Below, piece by piece: positions 20,683-27,456 of a stretch of DNA of 27,803 nt. How positions within the stretch are numbered: position 1 is the first letter of the stretch; the number at the start of each line of letters is the position of its first letter. The translations under genes and the position numbers were made by a program. The stretch comes from a virus, in the IMG/VR virus record IMGVR_UViG_3300027851_000108, positions 1-27,803 of that record; one strand, written 5' to 3'. The notes beneath the pieces were generated by a model. The model saw only the letters and a program-made list of their open reading frames with translations. It was not told the DNA's origin and ran no database searches.

Positions 20683-20699
20683 ATATTTTCGTGTTGCAA
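20683..20699 (-). repeat. Operator-like direct repeat B
   Basis: On the minus strand TTGCAACACGAAAATAT, head to tail with repeat A. The centre-to-centre distance is about 19-20 bp, close to two helical turns. Confidence 0.6.
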
Positions 20700-20745
20700 T
20701 CCGCCCGATCACATGCCAGTGTGAGCCAGCAGCAATGGAGGTTGC

Positions 20746-20919
20746 ATGATGGCTGATACCCCCGACTACATCGCGGAACATGCGGAACGGACGCGCGCCA
20801 TCGCGGCTGAACAACAGGCGGCATGGGAGGCTCACAAGGCGTCCAACCCGTGGCCGCTGGACGGATCGGCGCGTGATCGCATCGGCATGTATGAGTGGGT
20901 CAAGGAGCGCGGCGAATGA
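20746..20919 (+). CDS. Small acidic/helical protein, first gene of the plus accessory operon
   Basis: A 57-aa product MMADTPDYIAEHAERTRAIAAEQQ..., helical, ending in DGSARDRIGMYEWVKERGE. GGAGG lies 5 bases before the first ATG and 8 before the second (20749), so either may be used. Its stop overlaps the next start (ATGA). No family recognised. Confidence 0.7.
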   Translation: MMADTPDYIAEHAERTRAIAAEQQAAWEAHKASNPWPLDGSARDRIGMYEWVKERGE

Positions 20920-21065
20920 CCGCCCCCGCCTGCCTGACAGCCGCAGCAGCCCGGCGTAATGCCTGCTGGTGCTGCGGCACGATAACCGGCCTGACTGCGG
21001 TTCGCACGCCGTTCGGCCAACGCATGACCTGCGCCCGGTGTGCGGCGCGACTGGATGAGGAGTGA
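20916..21065 (+). CDS. Small cysteine-rich (zinc-finger-like) protein
   Basis: A 49-aa product. ACWCCG and MTCARC form two cysteine pairs about 20 residues apart, a likely zinc-binding knuckle, with a basic surface (AAARRN, RTPFGQR). ATGA overlap at the start and TGATG at the end. Too short for most gene lists. Role unknown. Confidence 0.65.
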   Translation: MTAPACLTAAAARRNACWCCGTITGLTAVRTPFGQRMTCARCAARLDEE

Positions 21066-21466
21066 TGGATATGATGACGCAAGACGAAATGCAGGCTGCG
21101 GTGGATGCGCTGGCCGTGGATATGGCGGCCAAGGGGCTGCGGATGCCTGAGGCGCATGTCGGTATTACCTCGCAATCAACGCCAGGATTGTATGCACGCT
21201 GGGCAAAGCATGGCGACACGTGGGCCAATGAGTGGAAACACTTCACCACAGGCACCCTCCCCGACCAGATCGCCGCCGCCCGCGCATGGGTTGCCGATCT
21301 GCCCACACCGGAAGAACGCGCCACCCGCGAATTCCAGGCCGCACTGGGCGCGCTGATCGACCTTGGCCGGGAAAACGGCATTGCGGTGGACTTCCTGAAC
21401 CCGCTCACCGCCATGGCAAAGGCGCTGTCGGAAAACGCAATCACCGATCAACGGGGGCAAGAATGA
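21065..21466 (+). CDS. Accessory phage protein, unknown
   Basis: A 133-aa product starting MDMMTQDEMQAAVDAL. A recurring phage pattern is visible: SQSTPGLYARWAKHGDTWANEWKHFTTGTLPDQIAAARAWVADLPTPEERATREF, a beta hairpin followed by two helices. Start ATG 21065 shares a base with the previous stop; GAGG lies before it. ATGA overlap at the end. Function not known. Confidence 0.75.
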   Translation: MDMMTQDEMQAAVDALAVDMAAKGLRMPEAHVGITSQSTPGLYARWAKHGDTWANEWKHFTTGTLPDQIAAARAWVADLPTPEERATREFQAALGALIDLGRENGIAVDFLNPLTAMAKALSENAITDQRGQE

Positions 21467-21804
21467 CCGACGCAGACCGCATCGAACACCGCCGCAAGCA
21501 CCTCTCCGCACTGGTGGCGCAAGAGAATGACAGCCGCAATGCGCTGATTGCCCTGACAGCCGTGTCGGACCCGGAAGGAATTGCCATGATCCGCGAAGCA
21601 CGCAACGCCAAGTGGGCACATGCGCCGGTAGACATGTGCCAGATCAGCGAAGATCCGCCAGCCAAGCCGACGCTGCGGGCTGACGCGTCCGACCTGTTCG
21701 CGGGCTTTGTCGTGGCGATTGGCATCAGCGTGCTGATCTGGGGCGGCATCAGCGCGCTGGCATGGGATCGCACCCCGCCGGATGCGGTGGAGGTGCGGTG
21801 GTGA
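21463..21804 (+). CDS. Small C-terminally anchored membrane protein
   Basis: A 113-aa product. Residues 1-75 are polar and helical (ADRIEHRRKHLSALVAQENDSRNALI), followed by one transmembrane segment LFAGFVVAIGISVLIWGGISALAW and a short tail. It would sit in the inner membrane with the N-terminal part probably in the cytoplasm. ATGA overlap before, GTGA after. Function unknown. Confidence 0.7.
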   Translation: MTDADRIEHRRKHLSALVAQENDSRNALIALTAVSDPEGIAMIREARNAKWAHAPVDMCQISEDPPAKPTLRADASDLFAGFVVAIGISVLIWGGISALAWDRTPPDAVEVRW

Positions 21805-22445
21805 CTTGGCTGATTGCCTGCGAAGAGAGCGGCGCAATCCGTGACGCCTTCTTGGCGCGCGGCATTGATGCTGTGTCGTGCGACCTCAAGCCGACAAGCA
21901 AGCCTGGACCGCACATCCAAGGTGACGCGCTGGAGCAGATCCAGCGCCGCTGGGCTGGCGTCATTGCACATCCGGTATGCCGCTACATGACCAACGCCGG
22001 GGCCAAGCACCTGTATATCGACGGGCGCAAGGAGAATGGCCGGTATCTGCCGCGCTGGGACGCGATGCAGAAAGGCGCCGCGTTCTTCAACGCATTTAAG
22101 CGCGCAAATGCGCCGCACATCGCTATTGAGAACCCTATCATCCATGCACACGCCAAGGCGCTGGTCGGGCCTCAGACGCAGGTTGTGCAGCCTTGGTGGT
22201 TCGGCGATGAGGCGTTCAAGGCAACGTGCTTTTGGCTGATCGGCCTGCCCAAGCTGGTGGCTACAAACCGACTGACGCCACCAAAGCCCGGCACCGATGA
22301 ACACAAACGCTGGTCTTTCATTCACCGGATGCCACCAGGCCCGGACCGGGAAGAGCGCCGCAGCAAGACATTCGCGGGCATTGCAGCTGCCTGCGCCGAT
22401 CAATGGGGCACCCACGCCCTGCACATGGAGACGACACATGAGTGA
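21801..22445 (+). CDS. Cytosine-methyltransferase-like phage protein
   Basis: A 214-aa protein of a phage family often labelled DNA cytosine methyltransferase. Seen: WLIACEESGAIRDAFLARGIDAVSCDL (Rossmann-like SAM-binding start), HPVCRYMTNAG (where C5 enzymes have the PCQ motif; C60 is in place), then AIENPIIHAHA (place of the ENV motif, here ENP) and QVVQPWWFGDEAFKATCFWLIGLP. It lacks a clear target-recognition domain and is short. Starts with GTG overlapping the previous stop. It may modify phage DNA or nucleotides, but activity is not shown. Confidence 0.7.
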   Translation: MTWLIACEESGAIRDAFLARGIDAVSCDLKPTSKPGPHIQGDALEQIQRRWAGVIAHPVCRYMTNAGAKHLYIDGRKENGRYLPRWDAMQKGAAFFNAFKRANAPHIAIENPIIHAHAKALVGPQTQVVQPWWFGDEAFKATCFWLIGLPKLVATNRLTPPKPGTDEHKRWSFIHRMPPGPDREERRSKTFAGIAAACADQWGTHALHMETTHE

Positions 22446-22887
22446 GACAGATATCAGCACGGCGGCGGTGGAGGCCCATGCGAAGCGTCTGCGCTACTAT
22501 GGCCATAGCGGCAAGGGTGGTATCCTGCCGGTCACGCTGGCCCTGCTTGCCGACCGCGACCGGCTCCAACGCGAGAACGACAACCTGCGCCAAATCGAAC
22601 GCAACGTGCAGGCCGTGCGCGAACACGAGCACCAGCGCGCCAATGCGGCAGAGGCCGACCGCGACCGGCTGGCCGCAGAGGTGGCACGGCTGCGGGAGGC
22701 GCGGGTGGCGTTGATTGCATCGGATCGCGGCGTTTGCATCGGGGGGCGTTGGGATGGGTGGTTGATGGTTCGGCATCCAGACGGCCATTGGGTTTCTCAC
22801 CACAAACTGGAGAATGTAGACCCTGCGTCTGAAATGACCGACCTGCTGCGCGCCGCCCACGCGGCACGGCGGGAGGGCGAGGCATGA
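22438..22887 (+). CDS. Coiled-coil accessory protein
   Basis: A 149-aa product. The middle (ADRDRLQRENDNLRQIERNVQAVREHEHQRANAAEADRDRLAAEVARLREAR) is a long coiled coil; the rest is a small beta patch (VCIGGRWDGWLMVRHPDGHWVSHH). Start overlaps the methyltransferase-like gene by 8 bp, and its stop overlaps the next (ATGA). Function unknown. Confidence 0.73.
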   Translation: MSETDISTAAVEAHAKRLRYYGHSGKGGILPVTLALLADRDRLQRENDNLRQIERNVQAVREHEHQRANAAEADRDRLAAEVARLREARVALIASDRGVCIGGRWDGWLMVRHPDGHWVSHHKLENVDPASEMTDLLRAAHAARREGEA

Positions 22888-23642
22888 ACATGACGGAACG
22901 GATTTGGGCGTGGCCGTGGGAGGTCAACCCCAACATGGGGCAATGGGAGACTGAACGGTCCATTGCTGGCGATGGCGAGCCATACGTCCCGGAAGCCGCC
23001 CTCACCGCCGCACAGGCCGAAATCGCGCGGCTGACGGCAGAGCGTGACGCGGCGATGGCCGGGCGGGTGAAGGTCAAGCCGCTGGTGTGGGAGCGTAATT
23101 GGGGCGGATGCTGCACAGTAAAAAGCAAGAAAGCGTCCGACAATGGGTGCGACGTCGTATTCTATTCCGAAAAGTCCAACATTGGCGGTTATGTCGTAAG
23201 CACCATAACAAAGCCGGGATATTTCCGCTGCTGGTCAGATAGCCTTAACGGAGACTTCGACACCATCGAATCCGCCCAATCCGCAGCCCAAGCCGACTAC
23301 GAAGCCCGCATCCGCGCCGCCATCCAGCTAGACACCGAGCGGGCAGAGCCGGTGGCGTGTCCCGCCGGGTGGTTCGGTTTTGACATCAGCACGGGCGAAT
23401 ACACTGCGGAGTGGTGCAGTGTGAAGCCGTCTAATGCTACAGGATTTGTCCCCCTCTATGCCACCCCGCAGGCGCGGGAGATCACCGTGCAGGAGGCGGC
23501 GGGCGCGTTGCTGGATAAGGACGGCAGGGCCGACGCGAAGCTGGTTGACATTGCCGATGAAATTTACGCGGCGGGTGGCTCCATGTCCCGCGCAATCGGT
23601 GTAGCCCTGCGCGCCATCGCCGCCATGCAGAAGGGAGGGTGA
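22884..23642 (+). CDS. Mosaic accessory phage protein
   Basis: A 252-aa protein built from modules seen in small phage proteins. (1) MTERIWAWPW...YVPEAALTAAQAEIARLTAERDAAM: ERIWA module plus coiled coil. (2) KVKPLVWERNWGG...GGYVVSTITKPGYFRCW...FDTIESAQSAAQADYEARI: beta domain plus helix. (3) EPVACPAGWFGFDISTGEY...FVPLYATPQ: DUF551-like ending. (4) A C-terminal helix pair. The fused modules may be exchanged between phages. ATGA overlap upstream. No biochemical role can be read. Confidence 0.72.
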   Translation: MNMTERIWAWPWEVNPNMGQWETERSIAGDGEPYVPEAALTAAQAEIARLTAERDAAMAGRVKVKPLVWERNWGGCCTVKSKKASDNGCDVVFYSEKSNIGGYVVSTITKPGYFRCWSDSLNGDFDTIESAQSAAQADYEARIRAAIQLDTERAEPVACPAGWFGFDISTGEYTAEWCSVKPSNATGFVPLYATPQAREITVQEAAGALLDKDGRADAKLVDIADEIYAAGGSMSRAIGVALRAIAAMQKGG

Positions 23643-23646
23643 GGGG

Positions 23647-23859
23647 ATGGGCGACATCGGATCATCATCCTGCAATGTCTGCTTTGGCCGAAAGCGTATA
23701 ATGGTCGGCATGTCGTTCCCACCCAAACGAACGATTGCCGTGAAATACGAATACGATCCATGCCCAAATTGCCAGCCGCCTCCTCATTCATTTTACGCAA
23801 TACGCAGGGCACAACAAATTCTCAAGGCGCAGAAGGAACCCACCCATGACCAACCTTGA
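23647..23859 (+). CDS. Small zinc-finger-like protein
   Basis: A 70-aa product with CNVC near residue 9 and CPNC near residue 39, the two knuckles of a zinc ribbon, between them basic residues (FGRKRIMVGM, PPKRTIAVKY). Starts 4 bases after the previous stop, with GGGAGGGTGAGGGG before ATG. Overlaps the next gene by 14 bp. Role unknown. Confidence 0.68.
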   Translation: MGDIGSSSCNVCFGRKRIMVGMSFPPKRTIAVKYEYDPCPNCQPPPHSFYAIRRAQQILKAQKEPTHDQP

Positions 23860-24442
23860 ACCCAAGCACATCGACGCGCTGGTGGAGCGGCAGCGCCAGA
23901 TTGCCATCCTGCATCGCGGCATTATCGAGAGCCACAAGGATACCATCCGAGGACCCTTATCCTTGAGCGTGGCTGAACACCGCGAGCTTATTGCCGACGC
24001 TTCAAGGGCCGCCGACACCATCACCGCCCTGCGCGCTGAAAATGACAGGCTGTCAAACCTCTGGCAGATCGAACACGACCATGCCACCGCCCTGCGCGCC
24101 CAGATCGACAGAGAGCGGGCTGCGACGATTGAGGCGGCGGGAAGGGTGGCTTGGCCGCATCCATGGCAGCCGGACCACCTGTTGGCATCCGCAAGCTACG
24201 TGCTGTTCTGCGCTGCCAACCATATCCGCGCCCTGCACACCGACGCCACCCGCGCTGCCATGGATGCCATCTGGCGGGAGGGATATGAGGCGGGGGCGGT
24301 GGTGGAACGGGCAAAATCGGCTGATTTGGCGAACGCGGCGCGCGATCTGGCGGATTGCTGCCAGCTTGGCGAAGATGCGGATTGGGAGGAAGGCGAAGAT
24401 CCGCTATCGGAGTTGCGCGCCGTTCTTGCCGCCCGATCCTGA
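23846..24442 (+). CDS. Coiled-coil accessory protein, last gene of the operon
   Basis: A 198-aa product. MTNLEPKHIDALVERQRQIAIL..., then a coiled coil (ASRAADTITALRAENDRLSNLWQIEHDHATALRAQIDRERAATIEAAG), helical segment ATRAAMDAIWREGYEAGAVVERAK, and an acidic end. This general build is common in phage accessory genes. The terminator at 24469 follows. Function unknown. Confidence 0.72.
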   Translation: MTNLEPKHIDALVERQRQIAILHRGIIESHKDTIRGPLSLSVAEHRELIADASRAADTITALRAENDRLSNLWQIEHDHATALRAQIDRERAATIEAAGRVAWPHPWQPDHLLASASYVLFCAANHIRALHTDATRAAMDAIWREGYEAGAVVERAKSADLANAARDLADCCQLGEDADWEEGEDPLSELRAVLAARS

Positions 24443-24468
24443 CACCACCCCTCGCAAATAAGCAAAAT

Positions 24469-24496
24469 CCCCGCCGGATCGCTCTGGCGGGGGTTT
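24469..24496 (+). terminator. Rho-independent terminator of the second plus operon
   Basis: CCCCGCC and GGCGGGG pair over 7 bp with a 10-base loop, then GTTTCATT. It lies 26 bases after the last stop. The rest of the gap to 24606 holds a plus-strand ATG at 24524 with a good GGAGGAG site. Its frame runs on antisense into the next gene, so it is probably a remnant rather than a gene. Confidence 0.75.
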
Positions 24497-24606
24497 CATT
24501 CGCAATGGAGGAGAGATACCGCATGACCGTATCACACCCCCACCCTGCCTCATCCCGCGCGCCGTGTCAACGCCACCAGCGGCAGTGTCGGCGCAGGGGC
24601 CAGCGC

Positions 24607-24966
24607 CTAGCCTTCCGCATCCACAAGCGTCACACCCAGCGCGGCAATAGCGGCTTGCGGGTCATCCCCGAACACCGCCACCAAGTGCGCAGGATCAGCA
24701 GCCCCGCCAATGCGGATTGCGGATTGCGCCCGAGCAGCGGCGGTCATGTCAGCGCCCCACGGCGGTTCCGCAATCGCCGATCCGACGACGGCTGCGAATG
24801 TGTCGCTGACGATGGCAGACGCCACGGCATATCGGTTTCCGGCGGCATCCAGCCAGATCGGCAGGCCATAGGTCAGAGCATCCTCGGGGCCATAGCCTAG
24901 GCACAGTGCAAGCTGATTGGCGTCGTGGATCAGGGCGTCCGGGCAGGCGATTGTCACGCGGGTCAT
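24607..24966 (-). CDS. Late-region protein downstream of the fibre gene, unknown
   Basis: A 119-aa product MTRVTIACPDALIHDANQLALC..., with an Ala/Gly-rich, mixed helix/strand build (YGLPIWLDAAGNRYAVASAIV, ADPAHLVAVFGDDPQAAIAAL). ATG 24966 overlaps the fibre gene's stop (ATGA). Genes placed so, after a fibre, are often small tail proteins or fibre helpers, but no family is recognised. It is the last gene of the late operon in this window. Confidence 0.68.
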   Translation of the reverse strand: MTRVTIACPDALIHDANQLALCLGYGPEDALTYGLPIWLDAAGNRYAVASAIVSDTFAAVVGSAIAEPPWGADMTAAARAQSAIRIGGAADPAHLVAVFGDDPQAAIAALGVTLVDAEG

Positions 24967-25916
24967 GCTATGGTCACTCCATTTTTGAGGGCCAGCCATT
25001 TTTCGACCCACCGGAGTTCTTGTGTTGTCAGGATGCGGTTCACGGCCAGCAAGCCGTAAATGTCGCCGCTCAAGAATTGAGAGCCGCTAAGCGACCCGAT
25101 CTGAAATTCAGACGCCGCAAAAGTGCCCGTCCCCTGCGTAGCGCTGTTTGACGATACCTGCGCGCCATTCCTTCGCAGCAATACCAATGGCGTCGATATA
25201 TCACCCTGCATGGCGCAAACCTCCGCACCAGACACAGATGCAACTGAATCCGCTAGCGCAACAGCCGTCCCAGAGCTGCGCGCCCTGATGCGATCAGTGG
25301 ATAGCTTACTGAGCAAAAACCCGGTCTGGGATAGAGTGCCGCCGCCCGTTGCGATAACTGACTGAATTCCTGTTGGAGTGAGGCTCAGTGATGCCACCAA
25401 GGTAACCGCATCGGTGCCCCATGTAATCGACGGTGTCGCCAGTCGATCGTCCACGCCGTCAAACCGCAACACAGGCCGCGATGATCCGTCCACTTGATAA
25501 GTAGGACGCGCAGCAGACGTCGCCTGCACCGGGTGCATGGCATTGCCGCTGCGGTCAAGGATGCGCCCGACAGACTGCCCCGCCGCCGTGACCGGCGTTG
25601 CCCCCGCAGTGTCCTGCGACATCGAGGACAAAACCTCGGGGTCAATCACAATCCCCTTGTGACCGCCAGCGAAGATGATGCTCGGGATGAAAGTATCCAG
25701 ATCATTGAGCGAGTTCATCTTGACAAGCCACGAGGCGAACGTCTCGCCATTGGCAATATCGCTCGTCAGCAGCCCATTCAAAGCCTCCCGAGCCACGCCG
25801 AGATTGCCAGCCGCGACGTAGGCCCCGGTGCCAAAATACCAGTCGTAGATTGCTTTGATGCGCGCGTGACGGGTCGCCGCGCTTTCCGTCCCAGTCAGAT
25901 CGGTGGTGATTTTCAT
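24963..25916 (-). CDS. Tail fibre/receptor-binding protein with LamG-like domain
   Basis: A 317-aa protein. From about residue 115 it reads as a LamG/concanavalin-A-like jelly-roll: VGRILDRSGNAMHPVQATSAARPTYQ, RPVLRFDGVDDRLATPSITWGTDAVTLVASLSL and GDIYGLLAVNRILTTQELRWVEKWLALKNG, the recurring phage pattern (sample dimensions, FDGvDD, ending helix LT-x-EL-x-x-VE-x-WLA). The N-terminal part is helical (RIKAIYDWYFGTGAYVAA). Such domains in late operons are typical of distal tail fibres that bind sugars. Followed and preceded by small structural genes with ATGA overlaps. Confidence 0.75.
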   Translation of the reverse strand: MKITTDLTGTESAATRHARIKAIYDWYFGTGAYVAAGNLGVAREALNGLLTSDIANGETFASWLVKMNSLNDLDTFIPSIIFAGGHKGIVIDPEVLSSMSQDTAGATPVTAAGQSVGRILDRSGNAMHPVQATSAARPTYQVDGSSRPVLRFDGVDDRLATPSITWGTDAVTLVASLSLTPTGIQSVIATGGGTLSQTGFLLSKLSTDRIRARSSGTAVALADSVASVSGAEVCAMQGDISTPLVLLRRNGAQVSSNSATQGTGTFAASEFQIGSLSGSQFLSGDIYGLLAVNRILTTQELRWVEKWLALKNGVTIA

Positions 25917-26197
25917 ACCGTGGCCTCCGTGTCAGCCCAGATTGTGTATGCAGTCGCATCAGGCGAGGACCATGTTGCAGCCCCCGTGGGCGCAGCGTCG
26001 TCCCAGATGCCGTTGAAAAGCCAGCCAACGGCGGCGGACCAAGCGTCAGATGTCGGCACGAGATCATTCCAGACGCCAGAGTTGATCCAGTCCAGCACCT
26101 GCTGAAAGCCGATGATACCTGCCGCGCCACGATGCTGCCCGCCAATTGCCCGGCCAACGCTAAGAGCCACAGCCCTTGCGACGGGCGCGCCGATCAT
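25913..26197 (-). CDS. Small structural protein, unknown
   Basis: A 94-aa product MIGAPVARAVALSVGRAIGG... with Trp-rich second half (DWINSGVWNDLVPTSDAWSAAVGWLFNGIWDD). It lies between two tail genes, with ATGA on both sides, so a structural or fibre-related role is likely. No family recognised. Confidence 0.65.
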   Translation of the reverse strand: MIGAPVARAVALSVGRAIGGQHRGAAGIIGFQQVLDWINSGVWNDLVPTSDAWSAAVGWLFNGIWDDAAPTGAATWSSPDATAYTIWADTEATV

Positions 26198-26493
26198 GAC
26201 GCCCTCGCAAGCTGCGCATAGAGCGACACGCCAGTCCCGCCAGTGACCGTGGCGCGATAAGTCCCGATCGGCAGAGAGACGAAGATCGCATCAGCGCTCG
26301 TGAACTCGATTGCGCCTACCTGATCTTTGAGCGTGATCCATGTGACACCATCAGGGCCAAGCATTTGCAATCCCACGGATGCGCCGCCGAACGTCCCGGC
26401 AACCGAGAAAATGCAGTTGCTTGCGGGCGAGTTGATGCTGACGCCAGCGCCGGTAGCGCTTGCAGCTGACAGCAGGGTGTAACGTTCCGACAT
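26194..26493 (-). CDS. Small beta-rich structural protein
   Basis: A 99-aa product MSERYTLLSAASATGAGVSIN..., almost all strands: CIFSVAGTFGGASVGLQMLGPDGVTWITL, AIFVSLPIGTYRATVTGGTGVSLYAQL, matching small decoration or fibre-tip proteins found near phage fibre genes. The start shares a base with the stop of the holin-like gene (TAATG). Exact role not shown. Confidence 0.68.
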   Translation of the reverse strand: MSERYTLLSAASATGAGVSINSPASNCIFSVAGTFGGASVGLQMLGPDGVTWITLKDQVGAIEFTSADAIFVSLPIGTYRATVTGGTGVSLYAQLARAS

Positions 26494-26690
26494 TATTTTA
26501 CCCCCCATTTTTTGAACACGCCCAGAGCCAGTGCCAGCCCGGCTGCGATTGCGCCGCCAAGCCCTTGCACGCTGATTTGCAGCATACCTGCTGCTGCGTC
26601 ATAGCTGATCCAGCCAGCCCACGCGGCGGGGATCATGCCAGCGACAGTGGAGAGGACGTAGACGATAAGGCGGATATAGACGGGGTGCAT
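26493..26690 (-). CDS. Probable holin
   Basis: A 65-aa protein with two hydrophobic segments, YIRLIVYVLSTVAGMIPAAWAG and GMLQISVQGLGGAIAAGLALALGVF, and a basic tail (KKWGVK), the build of a class II holin that opens the inner membrane for the endolysin. It starts 9 bases after the amidase stop, with GAGG 8 bases before ATG. The amidase comes just upstream in transcription, so this pair forms the lysis cassette. Confidence 0.72.
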   Translation of the reverse strand: MHPVYIRLIVYVLSTVAGMIPAAWAGWISYDAAAGMLQISVQGLGGAIAAGLALALGVFKKWGVK

Positions 26691-26698
26691 GTGTGGCC

Positions 26699-27319
26699 TC
26701 ACTTCATGGTTTCGATTTGCGCGCGCACCATCTCGCGGATGCGGTCGCCAACAGTGACAGGATCGGCAGGGCCAGCCATACCGGGCAGATAGGTGATATC
26801 CCACTTCTGGCGCTGGCTGATGCCAAGCGTCGGCTGCACCTCTGCGTGCGACAGCGTGGACCAGCGCGACACCGGGATATCATAGCGCAGGCACAACTTG
26901 GCCGTTTCGCGCGCCAGAGCGTGCATCTGCGGCGGCATGACCGGAGACTTGCCCGCATTGAATGGCCGCTCCACAGCCCCTGCCATTGCGCACAGCGACA
27001 CGCTCACGGCGCCGGAATTGGCGTTGAGGGTATGCGGGCGGTGTTCGGCAGGATCGGCAAGCCAGATCACGAAGCCCGTTCCTTCGACAAGGCAATGATA
27101 TGATTTGCGGTCCGTCGCATTGGCGGCATGACCGCCAGCCGTCCAGTGCCAGTGCACGCGCGTTACCGGGCCAGCGAACGGCAGCCCCTTGGCGCGCTGG
27201 GACGCCACGGCAGCGGCATATGCGGCATGCGTGCGCTTGCCGTCAATGCCATCAATCGGGCCGGGCCAGAAGCCCAGAGCGGCGCATCGCGCCTGCCTGG
27301 ATCGAACTGCGTAGGTCAT
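26699..27319 (-). CDS. N-acetylmuramoyl-L-alanine amidase (endolysin)
   Basis: Cuts the amide bond between MurNAc and the stem peptide. The 206-aa protein has a short N-terminal peptidoglycan-binding-like part (LGFWPGPIDGIDGKRTHAAY, residues ~15-34) and an Amidase_2 domain. Candidate zinc ligands are H56 or H58 (VHWHWTAGG), H158 (STLSHAEV) and D174 (QKWDITYLPG); SYHCLVEGTGFV and SVSLCAMAG are family core strands. No signal peptide is seen, so it needs the holin. Start ATG 27319 overlaps the upstream stop (ATGA). Confidence 0.88.
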   Translation of the reverse strand: MTYAVRSRQARCAALGFWPGPIDGIDGKRTHAAYAAAVASQRAKGLPFAGPVTRVHWHWTAGGHAANATDRKSYHCLVEGTGFVIWLADPAEHRPHTLNANSGAVSVSLCAMAGAVERPFNAGKSPVMPPQMHALARETAKLCLRYDIPVSRWSTLSHAEVQPTLGISQRQKWDITYLPGMAGPADPVTVGDRIREMVRAQIETMK

Positions 27320-27456
27320 TCCGTCACCTCCACCTGTTCCGGTTCCACATGCGCCCCGATATGCGGCCATGCCAGCGCGTAGAGGATAGCAAAAACGAAC
27401 GGCGCAAGGAACAGCGCGTTCCGGAGTTCATGCTTCAAATCGCAGCGGTGCTTCAT
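27316..27456 (-). CDS. Small single-pass membrane protein of the lysis region
   Basis: A 46-aa product with one hydrophobic stretch, ALFLAPFVFAILYALAWP, and a charged end (GAHVEPEQVEVTE). It may be a spanin- or anti-holin-like accessory protein, judging by its place before the amidase, but no lipobox or periplasmic part is seen. ATGA overlaps at both ends. Confidence 0.62.
   Translation of the reverse strand: MKHRCDLKHELRNALFLAPFVFAILYALAWPHIGAHVEPEQVEVTE

Noticed and set aside
20452-21444. 330-aa minus-strand ORF
   Set aside because: Crosses the divergent promoter region and is antisense to three coupled plus-strand genes with good start signals; composition is shadow-like.
21441-22460. 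339-aa minus-strand ORF
   Set aside because: Antisense to the membrane and methyltransferase-like genes, which have clear motifs; no domain in this frame.
24558-24593. GC-rich inverted repeat (GCGCCG ... CGGCGC) after the last late gene
   Set aside because: The stem is short with a long loop and lacks a T-tract, so I do not call it a terminator; it could be chance in GC-rich DNA.
24355-24900. 181-aa plus-strand ORF
   Set aside because: Mixes out-of-frame parts of two genes with the terminator; only the start signal at 24524 is worth noting.
24963-25916. Diversity-generating retroelement target in the fibre gene
   Set aside because: No reverse transcriptase or template repeat is present in the window.
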